Shown: positions 44,004 to 55,539 of the stretch, in pieces
Layout: every line of letters starts with the position of its first letter
Position numbering within the stretch: position 1 is the first letter of the stretch
The notes under the pieces: model-generated
The model's input: the letters and a program-made list of their open reading frames with translations, nothing else
Told to the model about the DNA's origin: nothing
The model's database searches: none
DNA from: Salminus brasiliensis
Lineage: Eukaryota > Chordata > Actinopteri > Characiformes > Bryconidae
DNA length: 64,000 nucleotides
Assembly: GCF_030463535.1 (NCBI RefSeq)
Contig: NC_132893.1
Coordinates: 15,905,771-15,969,770 of the forward strand
Direction: 5' to 3'
Translations under genes and position numbers: made by a program

Positions 44004-44052
44004 CACATTTATAAATGACACATGTTTACGTCATTCTCAGAACCACACCTCC
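44004..44052 (-). promoter_or_regulatory. OR proximal promoter block, copy 5
   Basis: Gene strand: GGAGGTGTGG, ATGACGTA (complement of 44027-44034), 13 nt, TATAAAT (complement of 44007-44013). It lies about 190 bp before the ATG. Confidence 0.7.
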
Positions 44053-44059
44053 AAAACCC

Positions 44060-45920
44060 AGGTGTCCATAGACAGGTTGGCAGAAATAATTTTATTTTAT
44101 ATTTTTATTTTATATCCTTTGCAGTTATAGATTCACACATCAACTGATTATTCACGCCATGACCATCTTTAATTGGTATATTTTTATATAATTTTATATA
44201 ATTATTTTGGAAACTGGTGTCCCATTACCACATGTTTGAATTTAAATAGAGATATGACTTCATATGGAGTCACATCAAAATTAACAACTGTGTGAATATT
44301 AAAGTAATACTTCAGGTGATTTTAAGTGGGGTTGTAAAAGGTACTTATACCTAATCAGTGTAGTTGACAGTGCTCAGCAGAGCGAAGAGGAACTGAAAAA
44401 CAAGAAAAACAACTGCTGCTCAAATTTAACAGGAAGTTCAGAGAGTTATGCTGTAAAGTTATGCGCAAATAAAGAACCTATAGTAGGGCAGGCCTTAATT
44501 TAATACATTTTCTATAGCAGACGCCATGCGCTTCATTCAGGAAAAGAAGGATGGTCTACAGAATCCACAATTTATGCCACCTTCAATAATTTTAATTGGT
44601 AAAGTTGTTCCTTTAATTAAAAACAACTAGTTTTAACAATTAGATTTATATCCTCTTGTCCTTTTTGCACTATATTAAAGAGACACCCCCCCCTCCTCTC
44701 ATGGTTTTGCCTGTGAAAACATATGAGGCACAAAAAGCCTCATGAACCATATAGCTCTGGCCATAATTTACATGCTGTGTAAAATCATATGCATTTATGA
44801 ATGCATCTTTGCCCTCAGGTTTCTTGTCCAGCCTTTATGATGGTTAATTGGAGTCAAAAGAAACACATGAGTATGATCTTTAATAATTATTAAACAAATT
44901 TCTGGATTGTTTAGATGTTGGGTGCCAGTTAAAATAGGAATGGAGCTTTGGTCATTATACATCATGCAAATACACATATAATTCTAAAATGCTAAATGCT
45001 AAAGAGTTCGAAGTAATATTCAAAGTTTCAAAATGTTACTGCAATACTAGTGATGCTATATCATCCACAGTGACAGTTTTTTATAGCACCCTGGACAAAC
45101 CCTTGTATAATTAATTGCATTGGTACTGGACAAATTTAGAGGTGCAAAGTAACGGTAAATGGTGCCATACATCTGACATCAACAGTGTTGTAATGCACAT
45201 CTTTTACGGATCGTTCATTACATGCATCGTTCATTGCGCTGTTTAACTCTCGCCTGGATTAGTCTGTTGTGGACACAGAGCTGTAGGTCCCCATTTCGGC
45301 AGTCATCAGGTGCTTGCCTTTTCTGTATGTGGGTCTCAAGGCCATGCGCTTGCCCTCTGACCCAAGGCTTACCTGGGTGTGTTCCCGGGAGCTGAATCTG
45401 TAATATCACTGGTGCTTTAAAGATCCTTTCCTTTCACCCTTCTGTCGGGCCATTTTCCAATATTAAATGGGCCTTTCTGTTCTATTTTGCCGTCCAGCTG
45501 ACTTTTGATTGCCACAGCAGCCCTCGCATTTTTGACAGTTTTGCGGAAGCTCTGTGTTAGATTTTGCTGAACGTCTGTCGCCTGACCTTTGTTTTGCATT
45601 TCTTGGATGATTTTTTTTTCTGGAGTCAGCGCCACACCAACTGCTCAAGGCCGCTTGTTCGCCTGTCCAAGGCGGTCAGACTCTTCAGAGTTCTAGGGAC
45701 TGACCACACTCCCACCTGGCTTACCTGCTCTCACTCTAGAGCATTGGTGTGGAGTCTCCAGTGACACTACTTAATCTGGCACTTATGATGCTTTTTGGTT
45801 TACTTGGTTTAAGACTTGTTTTGAAGTATGCTACTGAAGTATGGATTTGATGTACCTTTGATGTACCTGCCTGCCCATGTTTTGATCCCTGCATGTCCTG
45901 ATCATGAGTTTTGCCTTAAC
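44060..45920. other. Intergenic; unidentified coding-like piece at 45417-45648
   Basis: Mostly AT-rich. At 45417-45635 the minus strand has a 72-codon frame with a polar, lysine-rich sequence (KNARAAVAIKSQLDGKI); I do not recognise it. The surrounding DNA (45180-45770) is richer in GC and may be part of an unnamed mobile element next to the Ngaro-like copy. Confidence 0.35.
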
Positions 45921-45924
45921 CCTA

Positions 45925-46029
45925 ATTTTGCGAGTGTGGACTCACTAGCTGAGGCAAGGAAGGAGAACTCGAAAAATTTGGGCTGGAGTTCTGCGGGGCT
46001 TAGAGCGAATGGAACCTGAAGCCAGACCC
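45925..46029 (-). repeat. Ngaro-like copy B, B2 unit
   Basis: Direct repeat of 46191-46293. Shared words on the plus strand: GCTGAGGCAAGGAAGGAGAA and AATTTGGGCTGGAGTTCTG. Confidence 0.8.
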
Positions 46030-46087
46030 GCCCTTGCCAGTTGAGTATAATTGGATCATCAGGAGGAGCAGGGGTGGTGGTGGGGTG

Positions 46088-46190
46088 CAAGTTTTCGTTA
46101 TGAGAACGAGAAGGGAGAAGAACGGTTTTATAATGCGTAGTAATGGAGGCGTGGTCCTTCTCCCAAACTTTCAGTTATTACATAACTCCA
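46088..46190 (-). repeat. Ngaro-like copy B, A2 unit
   Basis: Direct repeat of 48221-48306. Shared words on the plus strand: AACGGTTTTATA, GTAGTAATGGAGG and GTGGTCCTTCTCCCAAACTT. Confidence 0.8.
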
Positions 46191-46293
46191 TTTTCCGAGT
46201 GCGGACCACGCTAGCTGAGGCAAGGAAGGAGAACTCAAGAAATTTGGGCTGGAGTTCTGGGGATGGAACCCGAAGCCAGACCCCAAAAGTTCC
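46191..46293 (-). repeat. Ngaro-like copy B, B1 unit
   Basis: Direct repeat of 45925-46029, joined to A2 without a gap, as expected of the B1A2B2 end. Confidence 0.8.
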
Positions 46294-48220
46294 AGCTTAC
46301 AGTTGCCTTAGCCTGTGGTCATTGAGAATCACCAATTTGTAAAGAATGACCTGAGAAATGATTTGGAGTGTAACTTTGGAGAGAGAATGTGAGGGGAGTG
46401 TGGAACGATTGGCAGAATATGGCAGATCCTGCTTAAGTGAGTCTGTTGGTTGGATCTTCTGAGAAGCCTTGATTGATAAGCTGTACCAGAGGTTTGTATG
46501 GACTGAGTTGAGATTTTAATTTAAAGGTAGATAGGGGTCGATGGTAGCTGAGAAGTCACAAGAGCGGCGTGTCTGTGAGTAGTGCAGTAGAATGTCTAAA
46601 GTGACAGGGTATCGTTGAGGTGGAAAATGTTCTGACTTTGAATTCTTTGAGAAGCAAATCTGGTGGTTGGAGGGAGAATGAAGTAAGCTGGTTACAAATT
46701 TGTGAAATTGACGGCATAAATACTCTTTCAAGGTGGGAATCGGATGAAATGCTGTGAGCTGGATGATGTGATAAAGGCTGTAGTTATGAAGAGGTTCTTT
46801 GAGGGCAAAGTGTTTCATGGTGGAGAGTTCTGGAAGGATTTCCTGTCGTCCAGTAGGTTGGCAGCGTTTGCAGGGGAATAGCAGAGTGGATGGTATCCTG
46901 GGCTTGGAGGTCTCATCTGTGGAGTAGTTGGAGTATGGTGTTGGAAAATGGAGGCACTGGCATGGGTCGATGTTCTGCTTGAGGCGCTAAGGATCTGGAT
47001 CTCTGATTATTAAAATGGAAGTGAATCAGTAATAGCATTATCAGCCTGAGACATAAACGGCTCTAAGAACATATGGTGTAGTACTGAATGACAGTTGAGA
47101 ACAGATGAAGGGTGTGAGCGATAGTGTTCTAGATTGGCCTTTTAATATTGATTATATGAATGGTAGCAGAGTTATCTAGGAGGATTAGCATTGCTTTCGG
47201 GTCTACTCATGCCCCAAGGAAGAATGGTGACGACAGGATAGGGCTCCCAGAGGGCTGAAGCAGTGTCAGGAGGGGTGAACAACTGTGCAGGCCGGGGAGA
47301 GGCGAACCAGCGGCCACCGGAGTAACCGTCAAGGCCAATAGAAGAGGCAGCGTGAGCCAAGAGCTGGCTATGCGGGGTTTACGGATGACAGTCATAGGAA
47401 AAGGCTATGCTAGTCTGGTAGCGAAGCAAGGCAAGCCAAATTGAGCGCCAAGAGGCAGGAGTGTCTGATGTAACAGAGTGTTGCAAGGATTTGGACAAAG
47501 AAGAGAGGTTAAAGATGTAGGATATAATTTGGCATAGCATTATAAGGGGCCTGGGAGATAGAGCAGCTGCTGGAGGGCGAAGGGACGAGAAGTAAGGAGA
47601 ACAGCACCAGTAGAAGGAGCAATAAAGAGAGAAGAAAAGAGACGAGAGAGGACAGAAGAGACAGGCAGACTCAAGCTGCACCGATCCAGAAGCAAAAACA
47701 GAGGGCAGCAAAATCACACCCAGAGGGGGCCTAGCAGATCGAGTGTGGTCATCCCAGCATGAGCGAGCAGGAGGTGTGAGGTCATCGAGGCCGCGCGAGC
47801 AGGTTGTTTACCACCTAAGGAGGCCAGATACAGAGAAAAGAGCGAGCGAAGGAGACCCTGTGGTCCCGGAGAACCGCCTGGAGTTTGATGACAGACCGAC
47901 CCAAAATGCGAGACCACGAAGAAGAGGCGTGCGAATGCACTGGAGACGCATGGGAGAGGCCGGTGCGGGGGCGCTAGGCACGCAGGCGTCGAGTAGGCGG
48001 GCAGCACGCCTAGGATGCATGAAGCGGAGGCGGCAGGAGCACCGCAAACCACAGCGAGGCAATGAGACTGAAAACAACCAACCTGAGTCGAGGAGCAAAA
48101 TGAGGAGGGGCAGGAAAGAACTGGTCGATCAAGAAGAGCTCGGCATTCGAGGTGGTAATTTGAGGTTTGTGGCAGGAAGGAGAGCAAAGCGCTAAGAAGG
48201 CGGGCGCAGCTTCGGCGGAG

Positions 48221-48306
48221 AGGAACGGTTTTATAGCGTGTAGTAATGGAGGGGAGGAGTTTGGCCGTGGTCCTTCTCCCAAACTTTCAGTTATTACACA
48301 ACTCCA
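48221..48306 (-). repeat. Ngaro-like copy B, A1 unit
   Basis: The 5' unit on the element strand; direct repeat of 46088-46190. Confidence 0.8.
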
Positions 48307-48324
48307 TAAATAACCTTTGAGACC

Positions 48325-48590
48325 TCATGTTGCGAGCCCGTTCTAGTCTTGTGTGGTTGGTGTGGTGCAACAGATAACACCACTACCTGCCAGTGAGCTA
48401 CCACACCATGTGGGAGACTGGGGTTCGATTCCCGGTCTGGGTGGCTATGCTGCACTACACCAATAAGAGTCCTTGGGCAAGACTCCTAACGCTACATTGG
48501 CCCACATCTGTAATACCAGTAACCATGTAAGTCGCTTTGGATAAGAGCGTCAGCTAAATGTGGTAAATGTAAATGTAGTCTTAGTAGTTT
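48325..48590 (+). mobile_element. tRNA-derived SINE with an L2-type tail
   Basis: The head has an A-box-like TGGTGCAACAG and a B box GGGGTTCGATTCCCGG about 70 nt later. The body ends with GTAAGTCGCTTTGGATAAGA, GCGTCAGCTAAATG and a short (GTAAAT)n. The same tail ends the LINE at 19.70-20.64 kb, which suggests that LINE family as the partner supplying the reverse transcriptase. Confidence 0.8.
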
Positions 48591-48649
48591 TTTGTTAATT
48601 TATTAATTGTGTGTTTGTATGTCACTTCTGTTGCACTGAATGTTACTAG

Positions 48650-50257
48650 CATCTTCATTAATGACTGACAAAAACGTCTGGATATCAGATTTCCGATCAC
48701 TCACTGCAAACCAGACTTTGAGTTTTACAAAGCAGATTCTTTGTTTGTAACCACAGAAGGAGCGCCATATATCTGGGCCACCTGGCCGTGCTGTAGTCGC
48801 TGAAAAAGGGAAAGGAGAGCTGGAGTCCTCGTCAGGCTGAGACAACACGCTCTCCGTCCCCCTCTCCAGCATACTACTGGCAAACGTACAGTCCCTGGAC
48901 AACAAACTGAGCAAACTTCAGGCACGGATCTCATTTGAATGGGAGACAAGGAACTCCCTTTCAAAAAACCTTGTATGAGCGTACCCTGCAGGTACGATAC
49001 AAACCATCACCATGCAGAGCCGCTAATTCCAAGGCCGGCAAGGATAGACAGGAGGTTCTTGTGGTCCACTGTGTCAAAAGCAACACCATCATTCCCCTAA
49101 GGCTTGACACCAAACTCCGGGATCTGGGTCTGAACAGCTCTCTGTGCAGCTGGATCCTGAACTTCTTGACGGGACAACAGCAGGTAATAAGAATGGGCAG
49201 CTCCCTTACTCCTCACTGACCCTTAACACAGGAGCCCCCCAGGGATGTGTGCTTAGCCCATCCCTGTACTACTTGTACTTCTACGACTGCACAGCCAGAC
49301 ACAGCTCCAATGTCATCATTAAATTTGCAGATGACACGACAGTCATGGGCCTGATCTCCAACGATGATGAAACAGCCTACAGAGATGAGGTTAGCTTCCT
49401 GTAACACTGGTGCCACGAAAACAACCTTTCTCTTAACATCAGCAAAACCAAGGAGCTGGTAGTGGAGAGAGTGCATACCCCTATCAATGGACCACTGTGG
49501 AGAGGATGAGCAGCTCATTCTTCATTGGTGTTTACATTTACACGGACACACAACACAAGCGAACAAAGCACAGCAGCACCCCTTCTACCTCAGATGGCTA
49601 AGAAGGTTTGGTATTAACCCCTGCATACTAAAGACGTTCTACACCAGCACTGTGGAGAGCATTCTGAAAGACTGTATCACCACCTGGTAAGGGAACTGCA
49701 CTGCTCATGAGTGGAAAGCTCTGCAGAGGGTGGTGTGCACAGCCCAGCGCATCATCAGGGTTCAGCTGCCAAACCTTCTGGATTTATATACCAGCCGTTG
49801 TCTGAGGAAGTCTAGAAGGATTATTACGGACTCCACCCACCCAAGCCACTGCCTGTTTTCACAGCTGCCCAGTGGTAATAGGTACAGAAGCTTGAAAATC
49901 AGAACCAGTCAGTTCAGAGACAGCATCTATCCATAAGCAATTAGCCTGCTGAATGATCTTGTGGACTGTGGACAATATCTGTACCATCACACCTCCTCCC
50001 CATACAAACACACTCTGCACCCTGCATTTACTACTGGAACCCCTATGCGCAGTCACACAGCACCCACAAAGACTTTTCCACATCCACACTACACTTAAAT
50101 TCACACCCACCCAGTGCCATTTGAAAGTAATGTAAACATTCAGATTATATCAAACCTGCACATTTAAACTGCTTTAAACCTGTAACCAATATTGTAAATA
50201 GAGAGTATGTATAATGTGTGTATAGTGTGTGTATATATATTATGACCAAGATGGCAA
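48650..50257 (+). mobile_element. LINE (L2/Rex1-like), endonuclease start joined to RT
   Basis: Plus strand: 48850-48950 has [20 protein letters not shown], the N-terminal start of the endonuclease. It then jumps at about 48960 to RT pieces ([49 protein letters not shown] with the FADD catalytic box, NNLSLNISKTKELVV). A 3' UTR runs to about 50257. The middle is deleted and stops interrupt the frame. Same family as 14455-15265. Confidence 0.8.
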
Positions 50258-51830
50258 AACGCAGCAGCTGCTCCAGGTCTGATAAATGGTGCTCCCCAAA
50301 TTCCATCAACATGTGGACTTTGCAAGGAGATGAGCAAACGCGCTGGATCTTGTTTACACAAACATACCCAGTGCGTACCAGGCGGAGCCCTGCTCCCATC
50401 TCACGTTCTCTGATTGGTTTCTGTGTGGTTGACTCCAGCATACAGGCCTCTCATCAGACACTCCAAACCAGTTCAGAAGCAGGTAAAAACCTGGCTGGCA
50501 GGAGCCGTGTCTGCTTTTTAGGACATGACATGGGACATGTATAGGGAGGCTATAAACTGTCAGCGACACATTTAACCATTTAATCTCCAGGACCATCATC
50601 TCACGCCCAAACCAGAAGCCGTGGATGACTGCTGAGGTGCATGCGCTATTGAGGACCCACGACTCAGCCTTCAGATCAGGTGACAAGGTGAGGAAAGCAA
50701 GAGCCAAATTGTCACAAGCCATCAGAGAGGCAAAGAACGCACATGCTCAGAGAATCCCCGACCACTTCAAAGACACACGGCACATGTGGCAAGTCATCCA
50801 GGCAATCACCAATTACAGGACAATGCCACCATCCTGTGACAGTGATGCCTCCCTCCCTGATGCCCTGAATGACTTATACTTTGCACGGTTTGAGGCACAA
50901 AATGACACGTTGGCAAGGAATACCACACCAAAGCCAGATGAGCAGGTGTAATGTCTTACTGGATGTGAGAAAAACTGCATCAACCCACAGAGTCCACTGT
51001 GTCCTGTCTCAATGACTACTGTCCCATTGCACTCACTACCACCCAACAGCCCTCAATGGACCCCCTGCAATTTGTTTATCAGCTGCATGGACGAGGACAT
51101 CACCACTACCCTACTCTCTCTCTTTCCCACCCGGAGAAGAAGGACACTTATGCCAGAATGCTGTTCATTGACTATTGTTCAGCATTCTACACCATTGTCC
51201 GACAGAACCTCATTGGAAAGCTAAGCCTGCTGGGTCTCAATACCCCTCTCTGCAACTGGGTCCTGGGAGGCCCCAATCAGTCCGGGTTGGGAACAGCATC
51301 TCCAGCACCATCACACTGAACACGGGAGCACCCCAGGGCAGTGTTCTGAGTCCTCTGCTGTTCAGCCTGCTGACTCATGGCTGTGCGGCAAAACACACCT
51401 CTAACCACATTGTTAAGTTTGCAGATGACTCAATACTGCTGGGTCTGATCAGCAATAGTGACAAGTCAGGATAAAGAGAGGAGATGCAGCAGCTGACAGA
51501 CTGGTGTAGGGTCAACAGCCTTCACCTTAATGTAGACAAGACCAAGGAAATAGTTGTTGACTTCAGGAGAGCATGACATAACCACTCTTCACTCAACATC
51601 GACAGGTCCTCTGTGGAGATCTTTAAGAGCACCAAGTTCCTTGGTGTCCACTTAGCACTTAGAGAACCTCACCTGGACCCTGAACACCAGCTACACAGCC
51701 AAGAAAACCCAACAGCATCTCTACTTTCTCCGAAAGCTAAGAAAGGCCCGTCTCTTCTACAGAGGCACCATAGAGAGCATCCTGAGCAGCTGCATCACTG
51801 CCTGGTTTGGGAACCATTTGATTTTATTTG
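50258..51830 (+). mobile_element. Second LINE fragment of the same type in tandem
   Basis: 50580-50950 carries [20 protein letters not shown] and [13 protein letters not shown], then 51020-51480 the RT core ([33 protein letters not shown]) and 51480-51830 the RT tail (LTDWCRVNSLHLNVDKTKE and KFLGVHLAL). Frame breaks throughout. It lies head-to-tail with the preceding LINE. Confidence 0.8.
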
Positions 51831-51834
51831 ACAT

Positions 51835-52840
51835 GCAGCCTGCCTTAACCAGTCCGTCACAGCTGGTTGATTTTCCTTCTTATACACAGGCCCAGGTGAT
51901 CCCACCCAAAAAAAGATTTTTTTGTAGCTGTTCCTGGGGGATAGGTTACACTGTTTTCTTTAACCTATTGTGATTAAATTACAACAGTCACATGCTTTAT
52001 ACATTAAATAATCATTGCAGTTTGTTGCTGCATCCTGCAATATTAACTCTGTGTTCCTCCTGTAGATTATCTGAACCAGGTTAAAGGCCTCTGCGGTGGG
52101 TAACTTGTTTTATTTTGTCTTTGGTAAAGGCTCCACCCCCTGCCTGAATTTGTCAGGATCTGCATAACTTTTAATGGTGCAAAACCAGGGCTGATGACAG
52201 AGCCTATGCCAAAGACAATTAACATTTCTAACTTGTTAACATTGTTCCATCTCATTAATTATCAAGATCAAATTTACGATTTACCTCATGTCTCCAGAGT
52301 CATCTGTTTATATAGGTAAAGATAATAGCTACAGCAACTATAAGAACAACCATGTCAGTTCGAAGCACTGTTTATAAGGGGAAACTTTGACATCAACTAA
52401 GAAGCATATATGTACATTAATCACACACGTATACAATTATCCACATGAGAGGAGATTTTCAGGTAGAATTGTACTTGTTTTTATTTATATATTACTTATT
52501 CTTCTAATAGTTTTTTTCTTTTCTAGAACACATGTCTTAAATAGCATAGCTGTGTGACTGTGACAGTGTGAATGTGTTTACAGTTCAAAAGGATGTTACA
52601 AACAATTCAGTCTGCAATTATAATTCTTAATTGTTTATCATATGAAGTAAAGACATACATTTTACAGAAGAAACTATAAAGTTAATCAAATTGTTCTCAT
52701 ACATTTATCCAATAAATTAGAGACTATTAAACTGAAATAAATAAAAAATAAATAAAAAGTAGTTACAGTGGAATCAAGGCATTGCATTTAAGCTTTTCAA
52801 CAATATAAAACAAATATTGGTGGATTCTCTGCTTGTTATT
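51835..52840. other. Intergenic, nothing recognised
   Basis: Downstream of OR copy 6. AT-rich; no known motif or repeat tail seen. Confidence 0.4.
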
Positions 52841-52844
52841 TTTA

Positions 52845-53828
52845 TCATTGCAGTTCACAATGTTTTTCCATTGCAAAATTAACTTTGATTCGCTTGTAAA
52901 GAACTTTAATAGACTGCAGTACCTCCTCTGTTTTCAGAGTATAAATGATGGGGTTTAACATAGGGGGAATTGTTTGTGTTAGGACAGAGTTGATTATTCT
53001 AGCATTTGGATGAATGTATGTTGTAAGAGCAGTGATGTAAGTGCTGGTGATTGGCAGATAAAACATAGTCACTAAAATAAGATGAGAAGTGCATGTTTTC
53101 ATAGCTTTCATTCGCTCACCACCATGTGAGATCTTCAGCAATGCAAAACCAATGCAAACATATGAGAATGTTATAAATAATAATGGAATGCCAAGCACAA
53201 CAGCAGTGTAGAAATAGGCCATTATGCGATTAGGGGAATTATCATTACAAGCAAGTCTAAAGATGGGACCATGATCACAGAAATAGCTGTCAATTGTGGT
53301 AGATCTACAAAAAGACAGTCTAGTGATCAAGGCTACAACAACAGCCATAAAAGACAGAGAGAAAACCCACATAACACCAATGATCACAGTCATTGTAGTT
53401 TTGGTCACGATAGCTTGATACCTCAGAGGATAACATATAGCAATGACCCTGTCAAAGGCTAAAGCAAGCAGAGTAAGAGACTGCAGAATCAAAAAGGTAA
53501 AAACAAAAAACATGCTTGCCAGACAGTCTCCATAAGATATGTACTGGTTCTCAACCAGCAACATATCTGCATACTTAGGAATAAGAGCAGTGCTTCCACA
53601 TAGATCAGACAAGGCCAAGTTGAAGACAGCTATATACTTTGCTGTGTGGAGAGTACGAGCCAGGTAAATAGTGCCCATTATAAAAGAATTCCCCAGAACC
53701 GTCACAGCATAAATAAAGCACATAAAGATATAGTAATACTTTGCATGTGGCATGTTGTAAAATCCACTGATGTAAAATGTGGAGGGACGAATAAATGTTG
53801 CATTTTCAAGGGACATGACAGAAGTCAT
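52845..53828 (-). CDS. Olfactory receptor, copy 6
   Basis: 327 residues. Motifs: NAT sequon at residue 9, GN in TM1, DRVIAICYPLRY (a tyrosine where the others have phenylalanine), the Cys pair, KAMKTCTSH, PPMLNPIIY. TM4 has SLSFMAVVV, unlike the CIIALLVA type of the others, and TM2 ends in STALIPKYADM. The leader holds a good acceptor (TTGTTTCTTGCAG, AG at complement of 53856-53857) about 27 nt before the ATG, so a non-coding first exon is expected. The C-terminal tail is short and ends MEKHCELQ. Its promoter block is the most degenerate of the seven. Confidence 0.95.
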   Translation of the reverse strand: MTSVMSLENATFIRPSTFYISGFYNMPHAKYYYIFMCFIYAVTVLGNSFIMGTIYLARTLHTAKYIAVFNLALSDLCGSTALIPKYADMLLVENQYISYGDCLASMFFVFTFLILQSLTLLALAFDRVIAICYPLRYQAIVTKTTMTVIIGVMWVFSLSFMAVVVALITRLSFCRSTTIDSYFCDHGPIFRLACNDNSPNRIMAYFYTAVVLGIPLLFITFSYVCIGFALLKISHGGERMKAMKTCTSHLILVTMFYLPITSTYITALTTYIHPNARIINSVLTQTIPPMLNPIIYTLKTEEVLQSIKVLYKRIKVNFAMEKHCELQ

Positions 53829-54051
53829 GTTGGCAGGAAACTGGTCTTAAATAAACTGCAAGAAACAATAGTTGTAAAACTTTAAACTGCTTCTCATCAC
53901 AATTCAAATAATCAATATAATTATGTGATTTACTAACACAATTAAATAATTAAAGTCTTGAGCACAAATAATCAGGAATAAAGGTCATTCAGTATGATCC
54001 AGAGTAGTTTGATACCTTTTGATGCTGAAGCTGAGTTTTAGTAGAGCTCAA

Positions 54052-54100
54052 ACGTATTAATATCTGAGCTATGTTTATGTCATCCTCAAAAGCACACCCC
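54052..54100 (-). promoter_or_regulatory. OR proximal promoter block, copy 6 (degenerate)
   Basis: Gene strand: GGGGTGTGC, ATGACATA (complement of 54076-54083; the CRE-like CG is TGACA here), 13 nt, then ATATTAAT in place of the TATA box. Order and spacing are kept although two of the three words have changed. Confidence 0.55.
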
Positions 54101-54104
54101 CTGA

Positions 54105-55300
54105 ATTCTCCATAGGCCAAGTAGTATGCTGAACTTGACAGAAATAGGGGAGAGTGGGGCATCTGTCTACATATTGTGGGATCAGTAGTCCACAATGTTA
54201 CAAATTGCATACCAAATGAAAGAACTATGTCTCGATATGAATATATAAATGAATATATATAATATGAAATTATTATCTAAATCTTAAGATTAAATTCTAA
54301 ATCTTGATATATCATTGAACTTAATTGCTGGGTCAAATCCAGGATTGGAGTAGGACTCAATAAAACAGTCCAATTACAACAGCTGGAAGTTGTTGTGTTT
54401 TAAATAAAACATTTCAAATAAAAAAGATCAAACAAAACTGCTAAAAAATAAATTATTTCCTTTAGGCTCTAAGTTACGTGAGCTCAACCTTTTCTAATCA
54501 GAGACATTGTCAGAAGCAGTTTGGCTCCATACAAACAAGACACATATTAATCTAATGAGTTGTCAAATGTTTCTTTTTGTAATAGTCTTTTATCTTCTGC
54601 AGTTTTTAATTGTTCCCCTTTGTTTCATCAGGAAAAAGATTGTGGTGTACCTGCATTTGTACTTCCAGTACCCCCATAACTAATGTGTCATTAAGCAGTT
54701 TTTTTATTTATTTGTGGGGAAACAGAGACAAATGCCCTCTGCAGCTACTTTGTGGCTAGAGCTGGCATTGGTGGGCAAGGGTGAAGTGGTGCTATTTGAC
54801 AGGGCTGGGTTGGTGCTGGGACATGGCATGTCGGGGTTGTTGAACCCCTGTCACCTGAAAGCCACCCAGTGGATTTGCAGTGGGTTTGCAGCCAGAGAAT
54901 ATGCAATTGCCACAATGCCAGATATGACATAAATTGTCATAGTTTTCTTGGGTTGTTCCTAATGCAGGAATCAGACAATGTTATTGTGTTCCTCTTTAGC
55001 TGCATATAAACAGTTCTGGTGAAAGGTTGGAGCCTGTGTGAGCAATGAGGCAGGGCAAAGAGCATGATTCTAATATTTTGTTTGGCAACATTTAGTCCAT
55101 CATTGGAAAGTTGTGATTAATCAGTAAGTTAGCCTGGTGTTTTCTTTGAACACATGATCAACAAGTGATGCAGAAAATTAAAATTGTATTTCCAGCCAGC
55201 AGGGCTTGTTTCTTCTTTGCTACCAGGTTATTACTGAAGTAATAGTGATTTCTCATCCAAGAAAACAGCAGACTAAATGTGATTGTTATAACCTACTGTC
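54105..55300. other. Intergenic, nothing recognised
   Basis: Mostly AT-rich. A 72-codon plus frame at 54714-54932 lies in less AT-rich DNA, with no recognisable motif. Confidence 0.35.
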
Positions 55301-55306
55301 AAGTTA

Positions 55307-55535
55307 GTCAAGTCAAGTCGTCAGATTTTTTTATAGCAATTTTTTTACAACTGTTGTCACAAAGCAGCTTTACATGAATAGTGATTAATAAAAGACAGAG
55401 ACAAAGAAGAAAGAAAAAATAATGTAAGACATGATGGATCAAAGACCCCCAGTGAGTAAGCCAACGGCGACAGTGGCAAGGAAAAACTTCCACAGAGCTG
55501 GAGGAAGAAACCTTGGGAGGAACCAAGACTCACAT
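55307..55535 (-). mobile_element. L2 LINE 3' tail, minus strand
   Basis: AGTCAAGTCAAGTCG end, then CAAAGCAGCTTTACATGAAT, AAAGACAGAGACAAAGAA, ATGATGGATCAAAGACCC and GGAAGAAACCTTGGGAGGAA, the L2 3' terminal block seen elsewhere here. Confidence 0.8.
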
Positions 55536-55539
55536 TAAT

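Larger units (their letters stand above)
45925..48306 (-). mobile_element. Ngaro-like retroelement, copy B, with split direct repeats
   Basis: Reading the minus strand: A1 (48306-48221), internal region, B1 (46293-46191), A2 (46190-46088), B2 (46029-45925). A1 and A2 share TTACTACRC, TTTGGGAGAAGGACCACG and AGTTATTACATAACT-type words; B1 and B2 share GCCTCAGCTAG, GAGTTCTCCTTCCTTGCC and GGGTCTGGCTTC. This A1-internal-B1A2B2 order is the hallmark of Ngaro/PAT tyrosine-recombinase elements. The internal region starts with the same gag 5' sequence as copy A (CTCGATCTGCTAGGCCCCCT against CTTGATCTGCTGGTCCCTCT) but has no recognisable RT or recombinase, so it is a deletion derivative. Confidence 0.65.

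Noticed and set aside
47743-48195. Plus-strand 150-codon Arg-rich frame
   Set aside because: It is antisense to the gag start of Ngaro-like copy B and has no known motif.
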